DNA from: Argentina anserina
Lineage: Eukaryota; Streptophyta; Magnoliopsida; Rosales; Rosaceae
Length of the DNA stretch: 64,000 nucleotides
Direction: 5' to 3'
Assembly (NCBI RefSeq): GCF_933775445.1
Contig: NW_026089480.1
Span: 248,001 to 312,000, forward strand
The position numbers and the translations under genes were made by a program. The notes under the pieces were generated by a model, which had not been told where the DNA came from, ran no database searches, and saw only the letters and a program-made list of their open reading frames with translations. Within the stretch, counting starts at the first letter, position 1, and every line of letters begins with the position of its first letter. Below are positions 29,710 through 43,515 of the stretch, in pieces.

Positions 29710-32700
29710 GATGTAAAGATACTCAGTTTGAAAGAAACACACTCCCACACTTGCAAAACTCTCAAATTCAATAGAAACTCGCATCAGAAAGCCTTACAGA
29801 AAGATACTCAAACGTGAAATGAAAAGATAAACAATTGGAATAGTAAAGATACGCAAACGATGTAAAGATACTCAGTTTGAAAGAAACACACTCCCACAAT
29901 TGCAAAACTCTTAAATACAATAGAAACTCGCATCAGAAGCCTTACAGAAAGATACTCAAACGAGAAATGAAAAGATACACAATTGGAATAGTAAAGATAC
30001 GCAAACGATGTAAAGATACACAATTTGAATAGTAAAGATACGCAAACGATGTAAAGATACTCAGTTTGAAAGAAACACACTCCCACACTTGCAAAACTCT
30101 CAAATTCAATAGAAACTCGCATCAGAAAGCCTTACAGAAAGATACTCAAACGTGAAATGAAAAGATAAACAATTGGAATAGTAAAGATACGCAAACGATG
30201 TAAAGATACTCAGTTTGAAAGAAACACACTCCCACACTTGCAAAACTCTCAAATTCAATAGAAACTCGCATCAGAAAGCCTTACAGAAAGATACTCAAAC
30301 GAGAAATGAAAATATACACAATTGGAATAGTAAAGATACGCAAACGATGTAAAGATACACAATTGGAATAGTAAAGATACGCAAACGATGTAAAGATACT
30401 CAGTTTGAAAGAAACACACTCCCACACTTGCAAAACTCTCAAATACAATAGAAACTCGCATCAGAAGCCTTACAGAAAGATACTCAAACGAGAAATGAAA
30501 AGATACACAATTGGAATAGTAAAGATACGCAAACGATGTAAAGATACACAATTTGAATAGTAAAGAGACGCAAACGATGTAAAGATACTCAGTTTGAAAG
30601 AAACACACTCCCACACTTGCAAAACTCTCAAATACAATAGAAACTCGCATCAGAAGCCTTACAGAAAGATACTCAAACGAGAAATGAAAAGATACACAAT
30701 TGGAATAGTAAAGATACGCAAACGATGTAAAGATACACAATTGGAATAGTAAAGATACGCAAACGATGTAAAGATACACAATTGGAATAGTAAAGATACG
30801 CAAACGATGTAAAGATACTCAGTTTGAAAGAAACCCACTCCCACACTTGCAAAACTCTCAAATTCAATAGAAACTCGCATCAGAAAGCCTTACAGAAAGA
30901 TATTCAAACGAGAAATGAAAAGATACACAATTGGAATAGTAAAGATACGCAAACGATGTAAAGATACACAATTGGAATAGTAAAGATACGCAAACGATGT
31001 AAAGATACTCAGTTTGAAAGAAACACACTCCCACACTTGCAAAACTCTCAAATACAATAGAAACCCGCATCAGAAGCCTTACATAAAGATACTCAAACGA
31101 GAAATGAAAAGATACACAATTGGAATAGTAAAGATACGCAAACGATGTAAAGAAACACAATTGGAATAGTAAAGATACGCAAACGATGTAAAGATACTCA
31201 GTTTGAAAGAAACACACTCCCACACTTGCAAAACTCTCAAATTCAATAGAAACTCGCATCAGAAAGCATTACAGAAAGATACTCAAACGAGAAATGAAAA
31301 GATACACTATTGGAATAGTAAAGATACGCAAACGATGTAAATATGCACAATTGGAATAGTAAAGATACGCAAATGATGTAAAGATACTCAGTTTGAAAGA
31401 AACACACTCCCACACTTGCAAAACTCTCAAATTCAATAGAAACTCGCATCAGAAAGCCTTACAGAAAGACACTGAAACGAGCAATGAAAAGATACACAAT
31501 TGGAATAGTAAAGATATGCAAACGATGTAAAGATACACAATTGGAATAGTAAAGATACGCAAACGATGTAAAGATACTCAGTTTGAAAGAAACACACTCC
31601 CACACTTGCAAAACTCTCAAATACAATAGAAACTCGCATCAGAAGCCTTACAGAAAGATACTCAAACGAGAAATGAAAAGATACACAATTGGAATAGTAA
31701 AGATACGCAAACGATGTAAAGATACACAATTGGAATAGTAAAGATACGCAAACGATGTAAAGATACTCAGTTTGAAAGAAACACACTCCCACACTTGCAA
31801 AACTCTCAAATACAATAGAAACTCGCATCAGAAGCCTTACAGAAAGATACTCAAACGAGAAATGAAAAGATACACAATTGGAATAGTAAAGATACGCAAA
31901 CGATGTAAAGATACACAATTGGAATAGTAAAGATACGCAAACGATGTAAAGATACTCAGTTTGAAAGAAACACACTCCCACACTTGCAAAACTCTCAAAT
32001 ACAATAGAAACTCGCATCAGAAGCCTTACAGAAAGATACTCAAACGAGAAATGAAAAGATACACAATTGGAATAGTAAAGATACGCAAACGATGTAAAGA
32101 TACACAATTTGAATAGAAAAGAGACGCAAACGATGTAAAGATACTCAGTTTGAAAGAAACACACTCCCACACTTGCAAAACTCTCAAATACAATAGAAAC
32201 CCGCATCAGAAGCCTTACAGAAAGATACTCGAACGAGAAATGAAAAGATACACAATTGGAATAGTAAAGATACGGAAACGATGTAAAGATACACAATTGG
32301 AATAGTAAAGATACGCAAACGATGTAAAGATACTCAGTTTGAAAGAAACACACTCCCACACTTGCAAAACTCTCAAATACAATAGAAACTCGCATCAGAA
32401 GCCTTACAGAAAGATACTCAAACGAGAAATGAAAAGATACGCAAACGATGTAAAGATACACAATTGGAATAGTAAAGATACGCAAACGATGTAAAGATAC
32501 ACAATTGGAATAGTAAAGATACGCAAACGATGTAAAGATACTCAGTTTGAAAGAAACCCACTCCCACACTTGCAAAACTCTCAAATTCAATAGAAACTCG
32601 CATCAGAAAGCGTTACAGAAAGATATTCAAACGAGAAATGAAAAGATACACAATTGGAATAGTAAAGATACGCAAACGATGTAAAGATACTCAGTTTGAA

Positions 32701-35579
32701 AGAAACACACTCCCACACTTGCAAAACTCTCAAATTCAATAGAAACTCGCATCAGAAAGCCTTACAGAAAGATACTCAAACGTGAAATGAAAAGATAAAC
32801 AATTGGAATAGTAAAGATACGCAAACGATGTAAAGATACTCAGTTTGAAAGAAACACACTCCCACAATTGCAAAACTCTTAAATACAATAGAAACTCGCA
32901 TCAGAAGCCTTACAGAAAGATACTCAAACGAGAAATGAAAAGATACACAATTGGAATAGTAAAGATACGCAAACGATGTAAAGATACACAATTTGAATAG
33001 TAAAGATACGCAAACGATGTAAAGATACTCAGTTTGAAAGAAACACACTCCCACACTTGCAAAACTCTCAAATTCAATAGAAACTCGCATCAGAAAGCCT
33101 TACAGAAAGATACTCAAACGTGAAATGAAAAGATAAACAATTGGAATAGTAAAGATACGCAAACGATGTAAAGATACTCAGTTTGAAAGAAACACACTCC
33201 CACACTTGCAAAACTCTCAAATTCAATAGAAACTCGCATCAGAAAGCCTTACAGAAAGATACTCAAACGAGAAATGAAAATATACACAATTGGAATAGTA
33301 AAGATACGCAAACGATGTAAAGATACACAATTGGAATAGTAAAGATACGCAAACGATGTAAAGATACTCAGTTTGAAAGAAACACACTCCCACACTTGCA
33401 AAACTCTCAAATACAATAGAAACTCGCATCAGAAGCCTTACAGAAAGATACTCAAACGAGAAATGAAAAGATACACAATTGGAATAGTAAAGATACGCAA
33501 ACGATGTAAAGATACACAATTTGAATAGTAAAGAGACGCAAACGATGTAAAGATACTCAGTTTGAAAGAAACACACTCCCACACTTGCAAAACTCTCAAA
33601 TACAATAGAAACTCGCATCAGAAGCCTTACAGAAAGATACTCAAACGAGAAATGAAAAGATACACAATTGGAATAGTAAAGATACGCAAACGATGTAAAG
33701 ATACACAATTGGAATAGTAAAGATACGCAAACGATGTAAAGATACACAATTGGAATAGTAAAGATACGCAAACGATGTAAAGATACTCAGTTTGAAAGAA
33801 ACCCACTCCCACACTTGCAAAACTCTCAAATTCAATAGAAACTCGCATCAGAAAGCCTTACAGAAAGATATTCAAACGAGAAATGAAAAGATACACAATT
33901 GGAATAGTAAAGATACGCAAACGATGTAAAGATACACAATTGGAATAGTAAAGATACGCAAACGATGTAAAGATACTCAGTTTGAAAGAAACACACTCCC
34001 ACACTTGCAAAACTCTCAAATACAATAGAAACCCGCATCAGAAGCCTTACATAAAGATACTCAAACGAGAAATGAAAAGATACACAATTGGAATAGTAAA
34101 GATACGCAAACGATGTAAAGAAACACAATTGGAATAGTAAAGATACGCAAACGATGTAAAGATACTCAGTTTGAAAGAAACACACTCCCACACTTGCAAA
34201 ACTCTCAAATTCAATAGAAACTCGCATCAGAAAGCATTACAGAAAGATACTCAAACGAGAAATGAAAAGATACACTATTGGAATAGTAAAGATACGCAAA
34301 CGATGTAAATATGCACAATTGGAATAGTAAAGATACGCAAATGATGTAAAGATACTCAGTTTGAAAGAAACACACTCCCACACTTGCAAAACTCTCAAAT
34401 TCAATAGAAACTCGCATCAGAAAGCCTTACAGAAAGACACTGAAACGAGCAATGAAAAGATACACAATTGGAATAGTAAAGATATGCAAACGATGTAAAG
34501 ATACACAATTGGAATAGTAAAGATACGCAAACGATGTAAAGATACTCAGTTTGAAAGAAACACACTCCCACACTTGCAAAACTCTCAAATACAATAGAAA
34601 CTCGCATCAGAAGCCTTACAGAAAGATACTCAAACGAGAAATGAAAAGATACACAATTGGAATAGTAAAGATACGCAAACGATGTAAAGATACACAATTG
34701 GAATAGTAAAGATACGCAAACGATGTAAAGATACTCAGTTTGAAAGAAACACACTCCCACACTTGCAAAACTCTCAAATACAATAGAAACTCGCATCAGA
34801 AGCCTTACAGAAAGATACTCAAACGAGAAATGAAAAGATACACAATTGGAATAGTAAAGATACGCAAACGATGTAAAGATACACAATTGGAATAGTAAAG
34901 ATACGCAAACGATGTAAAGATACTCAGTTTGAAAGAAACACACTCCCACACTTGCAAAACTCTCAAATACAATAGAAACTCGCATCAGAAGCCTTACAGA
35001 AAGATACTCAAACGAGAAATGAAAAGATACACAATTGGAATAGTAAAGATACGCAAACGATGTAAAGATACACAATTTGAATAGTAAAGAGACGCAAACG
35101 ATGTAAAGATACTCAGTTTGAAAGAAACACACTCCCACACTTGCAAAACTCTCAAATACAATAGAAACCCGCATCAGAAGCCTTACAGAAAGATACTCGA
35201 ACGAGAAATGAAAAGATACACAATTGGAATAGTAAAGATACGGAAACGATGTAAAGATACACAATTGGAATAGTAAAGATACGCAAACGATGTAAAGATA
35301 CTCAGTTTGAAAGAAACACACTCCCACACTTGCAAAACTCTCAAATACAATAGAAACTCGCATCAGAAGCCTTACAGAAAGATACTCAAACGAGAAATGA
35401 AAAGATACGCAAACGATGTAAAGATACACAATTGGAATAGTAAAGATACGCAAACGATGTAAAGATACACAATTGGAATAGTAAAGATACGCAAACGATG
35501 TAAAGATACTCAGTTTGAAAGAAACCCACTCCCACACTTGCAAAACTCTCAAATTCAATAGAAACTCGCATCAGAAAGC
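29710..35579. repeat. 2968-bp near-tandem satellite duplication
   Basis: About 29710-32611 matches about 32678-35579 at offset 2968, including the rare variants AAACGTGAAATG, CACAATTTGAATAG, AAATATGCAC, GATACGGAAACG and GAAACCCACTCCC. I noticed one difference: GAATAGAAAAGAG near 32117 against GAATAGTAAAGAG. The 3' part recurs at about 35635-37111 and more distantly at 40506-41880. Confidence 0.85.
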
Positions 35580-38390
35580 ATTACAGAAAGATACTCAAAC
35601 GAGAAATGAAAAGATACACTATTGGAATAGTAAAGATACGCAAACGATGTAAAGAAACACAATTGGAATAGTAAAGATACGCAAACGATGTAAAGATACT
35701 CAGTTTGAAAGAAACACACTCCCACACTTGCAAAACTCTCAAATTCAATAGAAACTCGCATCAGAAAGCATTACAGAAAGATACTCAAACGAGAAATGAA
35801 AAGATACACTATTGGAATAGTAAAGATACGCAAACGATGTAAATATGCACAATTGGAATAGTAAAGATACGCAAATGATGTAAAGATACTCAGTTTGAAA
35901 GAAACACACTCCCACACTTGCAAAACTCTCAAATTCAATAGAAACTCGCATCAGAAAGCCTTACAGAAAGACACTGAAACGAGCAATGAAAAGATACACA
36001 ATTGGAATAGTAAAGATATGCAAACGATGTAAAGATACACAATTGGAATAGTAAAGATACGCAAACGATGTAAAGATACTCAGTTTGAAAGAAACACACT
36101 CCCACACTTGCAAAACTCTCAAATACAATAGAAACTCGCATCAGAAGCCTTACAGAAAGATACTCAAACGAGAAATGAAAAGATACACAATTGGAATAGT
36201 AAAGATACGCAAACGATGTAAAAATACACAATTGGAATAGTAAAGATACGCAAACGATGTAAAGATACTCAGTTTGAAAGAAACACACTCCCACACTTGC
36301 AAAACTCTCAAATACAATAGAAACTCGCATCAGAAGCCTTACAGAAAGATACTCAAACGAGAAATGAAAAGATACACAATTGGAATAGTAAAGATACGCA
36401 AACGATGTAAAGATACACAATTGGAATAGTAAAGATACGCAAACGATGTAAAGATACTCAGTTTGAAAGAAACACACTCCCACACTTGCAAAACTCTCAA
36501 ATACAATAGAAACTCGCATCAGAAGCCTTACAGAAAGATACTCAAACGAGAAATGAAAAGATACACAATTGGAATAGTAAAGATACGCAAACGATGTAAA
36601 GATACACAATTTGAATAGTAAAGAGACCCACACGATGTAAAGATACTCAGTTTGAAAGAAACACACTCCCACACTTGCAAAACTCTCAAATACAATAGAA
36701 ACCCGCATCAGAAGCCTTACAGAAAGATACTCGAACGAGAAATGAAAAGATACACAATTGGAATAGTAAAGATACGGAAACGATGTAAAGATACACAATT
36801 GGAATAGTAAAGATACGCAAACGATGTAAAGATACTCAGTTTGAAAGAAACACACTCCCACACTTGCAAAACTCTCAAATACAATAGAAACTCGCATCAG
36901 AAGCCTTACAGAAAGATACTCAAACGAGAAATGAAAAGATACGCAAACGATGTAAAGATACACAATTGGAATAGTAAAGATACGCAAACGATGTAAAGAT
37001 ACACAATTGGAATAGTAAAGATACGCAAACGATGTAAAGATACTCAGTTTGAAAGAAACCCACTCCCACACTTGCAAAACTCTCAAATTCAATAGAAACT
37101 CGCATCAGAAAGCGTTACAGAAAGATATTCAAACGAGAAATGAAAAGATACACAATTGGAATAGTAAAGATACGCAAACGATGTAAAGATACTCAGTTTG
37201 AAAGAAACACACTCCCACACTTGCAAAACTCTCAAATACAATAGAAACTCGCATCAGAAGCCTTACAGAAAGATACTCAAACGAGAAATGAAAAGATACA
37301 CAATTGGAATAGTAAAGATACGCAAACGATGTAAAGATACTCAGTTTGAAAGAAACCCACTCCCACACTTGCAAAACTCTCAAATTCAATAGAAACTCGC
37401 ATCAGAAAGCCTTACAGAAAGATATTCAAACGAGAAATGAAAAGATACACAATTGGAATAGTAAAGATACGCAAACGATGTAAAGATACTCAGTTTGAAA
37501 GAAACACACTCCCACACTTGCAAAACTCTCAAATACAATAGAAACTCGCATCAGAAGCCTTACAGTAAGATACTCAAACGAGAAATGAAAAGATACACAA
37601 TTGGAATAGTAAAGATACGCAAACGATGTAAAGATACACAATTGGAATAGTAAAGATACGCAAACGATGTAAAGATACTCAGTTTGAAAGAAACACACTC
37701 CCACACTTGCAAAACTCTCAAATTCAATAGAAACTCGCATCAGAAAGCCTTACAGAAAGACACTGAAACGAGAAATGAAAAGATACACAATTGGAATAGT
37801 AAAGATACCCAAACGATGTAAAGATACACAATTGGAATAGTAAAGATACGCAAACGATGTAAAGATACTCAGTTTGAAAGAAACACACTCCCACACTTGC
37901 AAAACTCTCAAATACAATAGAAACTCGCATCAGAAGCCTTACAGAAAGATACTCAAACGAGAAATGAAAAGATACGCAAACGATGTAAAGATACACAATT
38001 GGAATAGTAAAGATACGCAAACGATGTAAAGATACACAATTGGAATAGTAAAGATACGCAAACGATGTAAAGATACTCAGTTTGAAAGAAACCCACTCCC
38101 ACACTTGCAAAACTCTCAAATTCAATAGAAACTCGCATCAGAAAGCCTTACAGAAAGATATTCAAACGAGAAATGAAAAGATACACAATTGGAATAGTAA
38201 AGATACGCAAACGATGTAAAGATACTCAGTTTGAAAGAAACACACTCCCACACTTGCAAAACTCTCAAATACAATAGAAACTCGCATCAGAAGCCTTACA
38301 GAAAGATACTCAAACGAGAAATGAAAAGATATACAATTGGAATAGTAAAGATACGCAAACGATGTAAAGATACACAATTGGAATAGTAAA

Positions 38391-38436
38391 GATACGCAAA
38401 CGATAAATGAAAAGATACACAAACGAGAAATGAAAA
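38391..38436 (+). repeat. Hybrid satellite junction, type 1, second copy
   Basis: Same hybrid as at 28640, at offset 9751. Neighbouring sequence also matches over several hundred bases, so this is a duplicated block and not an independent event. Confidence 0.85.
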
Positions 38437-41400
38437 GATACACAATTGGAATAGTAAAGATACGCAAACGATGTAAAGATACACAATTGGAATAGTAAAG
38501 ATACGCAAACGATGTAAAGATACACAATTGGAATAGTAAAGAGACGCAAACGATGTAAAGATACTCAGTTTGAAAGAAACACACTCCCACACTTGCAAAA
38601 CTCTCAAATTCAATAGAAACTCGCATCAGAAAGCCTTACAGAAAGATACTCAAACGTGAAATGAAAAGATACACAATTGGAATAGTAAAGATACGCAAAC
38701 GATGTAAAGATACTCAGTTTGAAAGAAACACACTCCCACACTTGCAAAACTCTCAAATTCAATAGAAACTCGCATCAGAAAACCTTACAGAAAGATACTC
38801 AAACGAGAAATGAAAATATACACAATTGGAATAGTAAAGATACGCAAACGATGTAAAGATACACAATTGGAATAGTAAAGATACGCAAACGATGTAAAGA
38901 TACTCAGTTTGAAAGAAACACACTCCCACACTTGCAAAACTCTCAAATTCAATAGAAACTCACATCAAAAAGCCTTACAGAAAGACACTGAAACGAGAAA
39001 TGAAAAGATACACAATTGGAATAGTAAAGATACGCAAACGATGTAAAGATACACAATTGGAATAGTAAAGATACGCAAACGATGTAAAGATACTCAGTTT
39101 GAAAGAAACACACTCCCACACTTGCAAAACTCTCAAATTCAATAGAAACTCGCATCAGAAAGCCTTACAGAAAGATACTCAAACGAGAAATGAAAAGATA
39201 CACAATTGGAATAGTAAAGATACGCAAACGATGTAAAGATACACAATTGGAATAGTAAAGATACGCAAACGATGTAAAGATACACAATTGGAATAGTAAA
39301 GATACGCAAACGATGTAAAGATACTCAGTTTGAAAGAAACACACTCCCACACTTGCAAAACTCTCAAATTCAATAGAAACTCGCATCAGAAAGCCTTACA
39401 GAAAGACACTGAAACGAGAAATGAAAAGATACACAATTGGAATAGTAAAGATACGCAAACGATGTAAAGATACACAATTGGAATAGTAAAGATACGCAAA
39501 CGATGTAAAGATACTCAGTTTGAAAGAAACACACTCCCACACTTGCAAAACTCTCAAATACAATAGAAACTCGCATCAGAAGCCTTACAGAAAGATACTT
39601 AAACGAGAAATGAAAAGATACACAATTGGAATAGTAAAGATACGCAAATGATGTAAAGATACACAATTGGAATAGTAAAGATACGCAAACGATGTAAACA
39701 TACTCAGTTTGAAAGAAACACACTCCCACACTTGCAAAACTCTCAAATACAATAGAAACTCGCATCAGAAGCCTTACAGAAAGATACTCAAACGAGAAAT
39801 GAAAAGATACACAATTGGAATAGTAAAGATACGCAAACGATGTAAAGATACACAATTGGAATAGTAAAGATACGCAAACGATGTAAAGATACTCAGTTTG
39901 AAAGAAACACACTCCCACACTTGCAAAACTCTAAAATTCAATAGAAACTCGCATCAGAAAGCATTACAGAAAGATACTCAAACTAGAAATGAAAAGATTC
40001 ACAATTGGAATAGTAAAGATACGCAAACGATGTAAAGATACACAATTGGAATAGTAAAGATACGCAAATGATGTAAAGATACTCAGTTTGAAAGAAACAC
40101 ACTCCCACACTTGCAAAACTCTCAAATTCAATAGAACTCGCATCAGAAAGCCTTACAGAAAGACACTGAAACGAGCAATGAAAAGATACACAATTGGAAT
40201 AGTAAAGATACGCAAACGATGTAAAGATACACAATTGGAATAGTAAAGATACGCAAACGATGTAAAGATACTCATTTTGAAAGAAACACACTCCCACACT
40301 TGCAAAACTCTCAAATACAATAGAAACTCGCATCAGAAGCCTTACAGAAAGATACTCAAACGAGAAATGAAAAGATACACAATTGGAATAGTAAAGATAC
40401 GCAAACGATGTAAAGATACACAATTGGAATAGTAAAGATACGCAAACGATGTAAAGATACTCAGTTTGAAAGAAACACACTCCCACACTTGCAAAACTCT
40501 CAAATTCAATAGAAACTCGCATCAGAAAGCATTACAGAAAGATACTCAAACGAGAAATGAAAAGATACACTATTGGAATAGTAAAGATACGCAAACGATG
40601 TAAAGATGCACAATTGGAATAGTAAAGATACGCAAATGATGTAAAGATACTCAGTTTGAAAGAAACACACTCCCACACTTGCAAAACTCTCAAATTCAAT
40701 AGAAACTCGCATCAGAAAGCCTTACAGAAAGACACTGAAACGAGCAATGAAAAGATACACAATTGGAATAGTAAAGATACGCAAACGATGTAAAGATACA
40801 CAATTGGAATAGTAAAGATACGCAAACGATGTAAAGATACTCAGTTTGAAAGAAACACACTCCCACACTTGCAAAACTCTCAAATACAATAGAAACTCGC
40901 ATCAGAAGCCTTACAGAAAGATACTCAAACGAGAAATGAAAAGATACACAATTGGAATAGTAAAGATACGCAAACGATGTAAAGATACACAATTGGAATA
41001 GTAAAGATACGCAAACGATGTAAAGATACTCAGTTTGAAAGAAACACACTCCCACACTTGCAAAACTCTCAAATACAATAGAAACTCGCATCAGAAGCCT
41101 TACAGAAAGATACTCAAACGAGAAATGAAAAGATACACAATTGGAATAGTAAAGATACGCAAACGATGTAAAGATACACAATTGGAATAGTAAAGATACG
41201 CAAACGATGTAAAGATACTCAGTTTGAAAGAAACACACTCCCACACTTGCAAAACTCTCAAATACAATAGAAACTCGCATCAGAAGCCTTACAGAAAGAT
41301 ACTCAAACGAGAAATGAAAAGATACACAATTGGAATAGTAAAGATACGCAAACGATGTAAAGATACACAATTTGAATAGTAAAGAGACGCAAACGATGTA

Positions 41401-42446
41401 AAGATACTCAGTTTGAAAGAAACACACTCCCACACTTGCAAAACTCTCAAATACAATAGAAACCCGCATCAGAAGCCTTACAGAAAGATACTCAAACGAG
41501 AAATGAAAAGATACACAATTGGAATAGTAAAGATACGGAAACGATGTAAAGATACACAATTGGAATAGTAAAGATACGCAAACGATGTAAAGATACTCAG
41601 TTTGAAAGAAACACACTCCCCCACTTGCAAAACTCTCAAATACAATAGAAACTCGCATCAGAAGCCTTACAGAAAGATACTCAAACGAGAAATGAAAAGA
41701 TACACAATTGGAATAGTAAAGATACGCAAACGATATAAAGATACACAATTGGAATAGTAAAGATACGCAAACGATGTAAAGATACACAATTGGAATAGTA
41801 AAGATACGCAAACGATGTAAAGATACTCAGTTTGAAAGAAACCCACTCCCACACTTGCAAAACTCTCAAATTCAATAGAAACTCGCATCAGAAAGCCTTA
41901 CAGAAAGATATTCAAACGAGAAATGAAAAGATACACAATTGGAATAGTAAAGATACGCAAACGATGTAAAGATACTCAGTTTGAAAGAAACACACTCCCA
42001 CACTTGCAAAACTCTCAAATACAATAGAAACTCGCATCAGAAGCCTTACAGAAAGATACTCAAACGAGAAATGAAAAGATACACAATTGGAATAGTAAAG
42101 ATACGCAAACGATGTAAAGATACACAATTGGAATAGTAAAGATACGCAAACGATGTAAAGATACTCAGTTTGAAAGAAACACACTCCCACACTTGCAAAA
42201 CTCTCAAATACAATAGAAACTCGCATCAGAAGCCTTACAGAAAGATACTCAAACGAGAAATGAAAAGATACACAATTGGAATAGTAAAGATACGCAAACG
42301 ATGTAAAGATACACAATTGGAATAGTAAAGATACGCAAACGATGTAAAGATACACAATTGGAATTGTAAAGAGACGCAAACGATGTAAAGATACTCAGTT
42401 TGAAAGAAACACACTCCCACACTTGCAAAACTCTCAAATTCAATAG

Positions 42447-42451
42447 AAACT
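42447..42451. other. Target-site duplication, left copy
   Basis: AAACT directly before the TG start of the 5' LTR. The same five bases follow the 3' LTR. The uninterrupted satellite reads CAATAGAAACTCGCATCAG, so joining the flanks with one AAACT restores a normal unit. Confidence 0.95.
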
Positions 42452-42821
42452 TGATAGGAGCACAAAGTGTGACGTTCTTAATGTGATTATGCCCTATTCT
42501 TACTCTTTGTTACCTCTTATTTAGTATGTTTTAGTTTCTTTTGTAAGAATAAGTGTCTAGGTAGAGCTTATATCAATTATGAGTGAATTGATGATGAAAT
42601 CGTGCTAAGTGTTAATAATCCTTGTTGAGATATGATTCCTTGTTCGAGTTGGATTCATCCTTTCGTATTTCTTTGTTTCTAACATACTTATTCTTATTAG
42701 GAAATACAAATCCATGTTGGAGAAGGAAAGCAATCCTAGTTCCACAAGGAAAGAGAAGAAAATACACTTAAAAGCCCAATCCATTCAAGAATCAAAATGC
42801 TGTCAATATTCATAGTCCAAC

Positions 42822-42888
42822 TTCGACGGACTCCCTTGGATAGCTCCGATCGAGTTAGAAGACCTACTTTATATGGAAATAAAGGGCT
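42822..42888 (+). repeat. CTTTATATGG module, copy in the LTR (a)
   Basis: TTCGACGGACTCCCTTGGA, then a spacer, then CTACTTTATATGGAAATAAAG. It is related to a second module 450 bp downstream and to two internal modules, and it is repeated in the 3' LTR. Confidence 0.55.
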
Positions 42889-42973
42889 ATGAGGGGAACT
42901 TGGGACTTTGTTCCTCTTGCAAATAGAGCACAAATATGTATCAGAATGTCCATAAATCCCAGCACCAAAGAAT

Positions 42974-43105
42974 GTCAAAGAAGGCATGCAGCAAATTAAA
43001 TGAGAAGAGGCAAGAATGTCAAAGAAGGCATGCAGCAAATTAAATGAGAAGAGGCAAGAAAGTCAAAGAAGGCATGCAGCAAATTTAATGAGGAGAGGTA
43101 AGAAA
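42974..43105 (+). repeat. 44-bp minisatellite in the 5' LTR, three units
   Basis: Units start at 42974, 43018 and 43062 with GTCAAAGAAGGCATGCAGC and continue through AAATGAGAAGAGGCAAG. The third unit is slightly diverged (TTTAATGAGGAGAGG). It lies in U3, upstream of the TATA box. Confidence 0.92.
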
Positions 43106-43270
43106 AATCAAACATGGCTGCAACAATTAAGACTTTTGCTGCCTCCCTAATTCAAAGGAAGAAATTTGTGCAAAAGAAATCAGCAATAAGGGAGGAAGAA
43201 GATATGTAATTAATGCAAAAGATATGCAATCCTTATAGAAATCAGAATTCTGGCAGTGCAGATCATCCAT

Positions 43271-43350
43271 CTTTGACGGGCTCCCCTGGACAGCTCAAAA
43301 TGATTGAGAAAATGTACCTTATATGGATGAAAAGCCACGGAAGTCTAGTT
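43271..43350 (+). repeat. CTTTATATGG module, copy in the LTR (b)
   Basis: CTTTGACGGGCTCCCCTGGA, then a spacer, then GTACCTTATATGGATGAAAAG. The similarity to copy (a) in both halves and in spacing indicates an old internal duplication within U3. Confidence 0.55.
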
Positions 43351-43507
43351 GAAATTGCCAGTTGGAATCATCTCAATATCTGTTTTCTAGAGAAAGTTAT
43401 GGCCACAACAAGGGACAAAGGTCAGATCTGCCGAATCTAGGAAACCTCAACCAATTTGGTTTCAACTTTGTGGACTTTGTGGCCATCCTCCCTTGGGTTT
43501 CTTCCTC

Positions 43508-43515
43508 TATATATA
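43508..43515 (+). promoter_or_regulatory. TATA box of the 5' LTR
   Basis: TATATATA in the context CCTCTATATATAGCACC. Transcription of the element would be expected to start about 30 bp downstream, near 43540-43550. Confidence 0.7.

Larger units (their letters stand above)
28181..42446. repeat. Satellite domain C, passing into D near its right end
   Basis: Marked by GACACTGAAACGAG following AATTCAATAG units, and by CACTATTGG, CACAATTTGAATAG, AAACCCACTCCC and AAACGTGAAATG variants. It contains the 2968-bp duplication. The last unit before the insertion, near 42364, already carries the GGAATTGTAAAG variant typical of domain D, so the C/D change lies slightly left of the insertion. Confidence 0.75.
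1..42451. repeat. Left satellite array: 189/190-bp compound tandem repeat
   Basis: Unbroken head-to-tail satellite that is already in progress at the window edge. Each unit is one to four 41-bp modules followed by one 107/108-bp module. In the written strand a standard 189-bp unit is about 47% A, 19% T, 16% G and 19% C (my count on one consensus unit). No gene, RNA gene or second mobile element is visible inside it. All open frames are minus-strand translations of the repeat itself, or short plus-strand ones, and they change wherever a 1-bp or 2-bp length variant occurs. The array ends at the target-site duplication of the inserted retrotransposon. Satellite identity is certain from the sequence; the family is not one I recognise. 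Confidence 0.98.

Noticed and set aside
31433..32590. 385-codon minus-strand frame and its copies at 34401-35558, 35935-37092 and 40696-41811
   Set aside because: They are translations of six satellite units at 63 codons each. Frames start and stop only where unit length changes, overlap other frames of the same repeat, and show no known domain.
1..42451. CRISPR array
   Set aside because: Repeats are directly abutting with no unique spacers, unit size is 41-312 bp, no cas genes are present, and the context is a plant satellite.
42736..43038. 100-codon minus-strand frame in the LTR (also 48499-48795)
   Set aside because: It runs across the U3 minisatellite on the antisense strand with no recognisable domain, and its C-terminal and minisatellite parts differ between LTRs.
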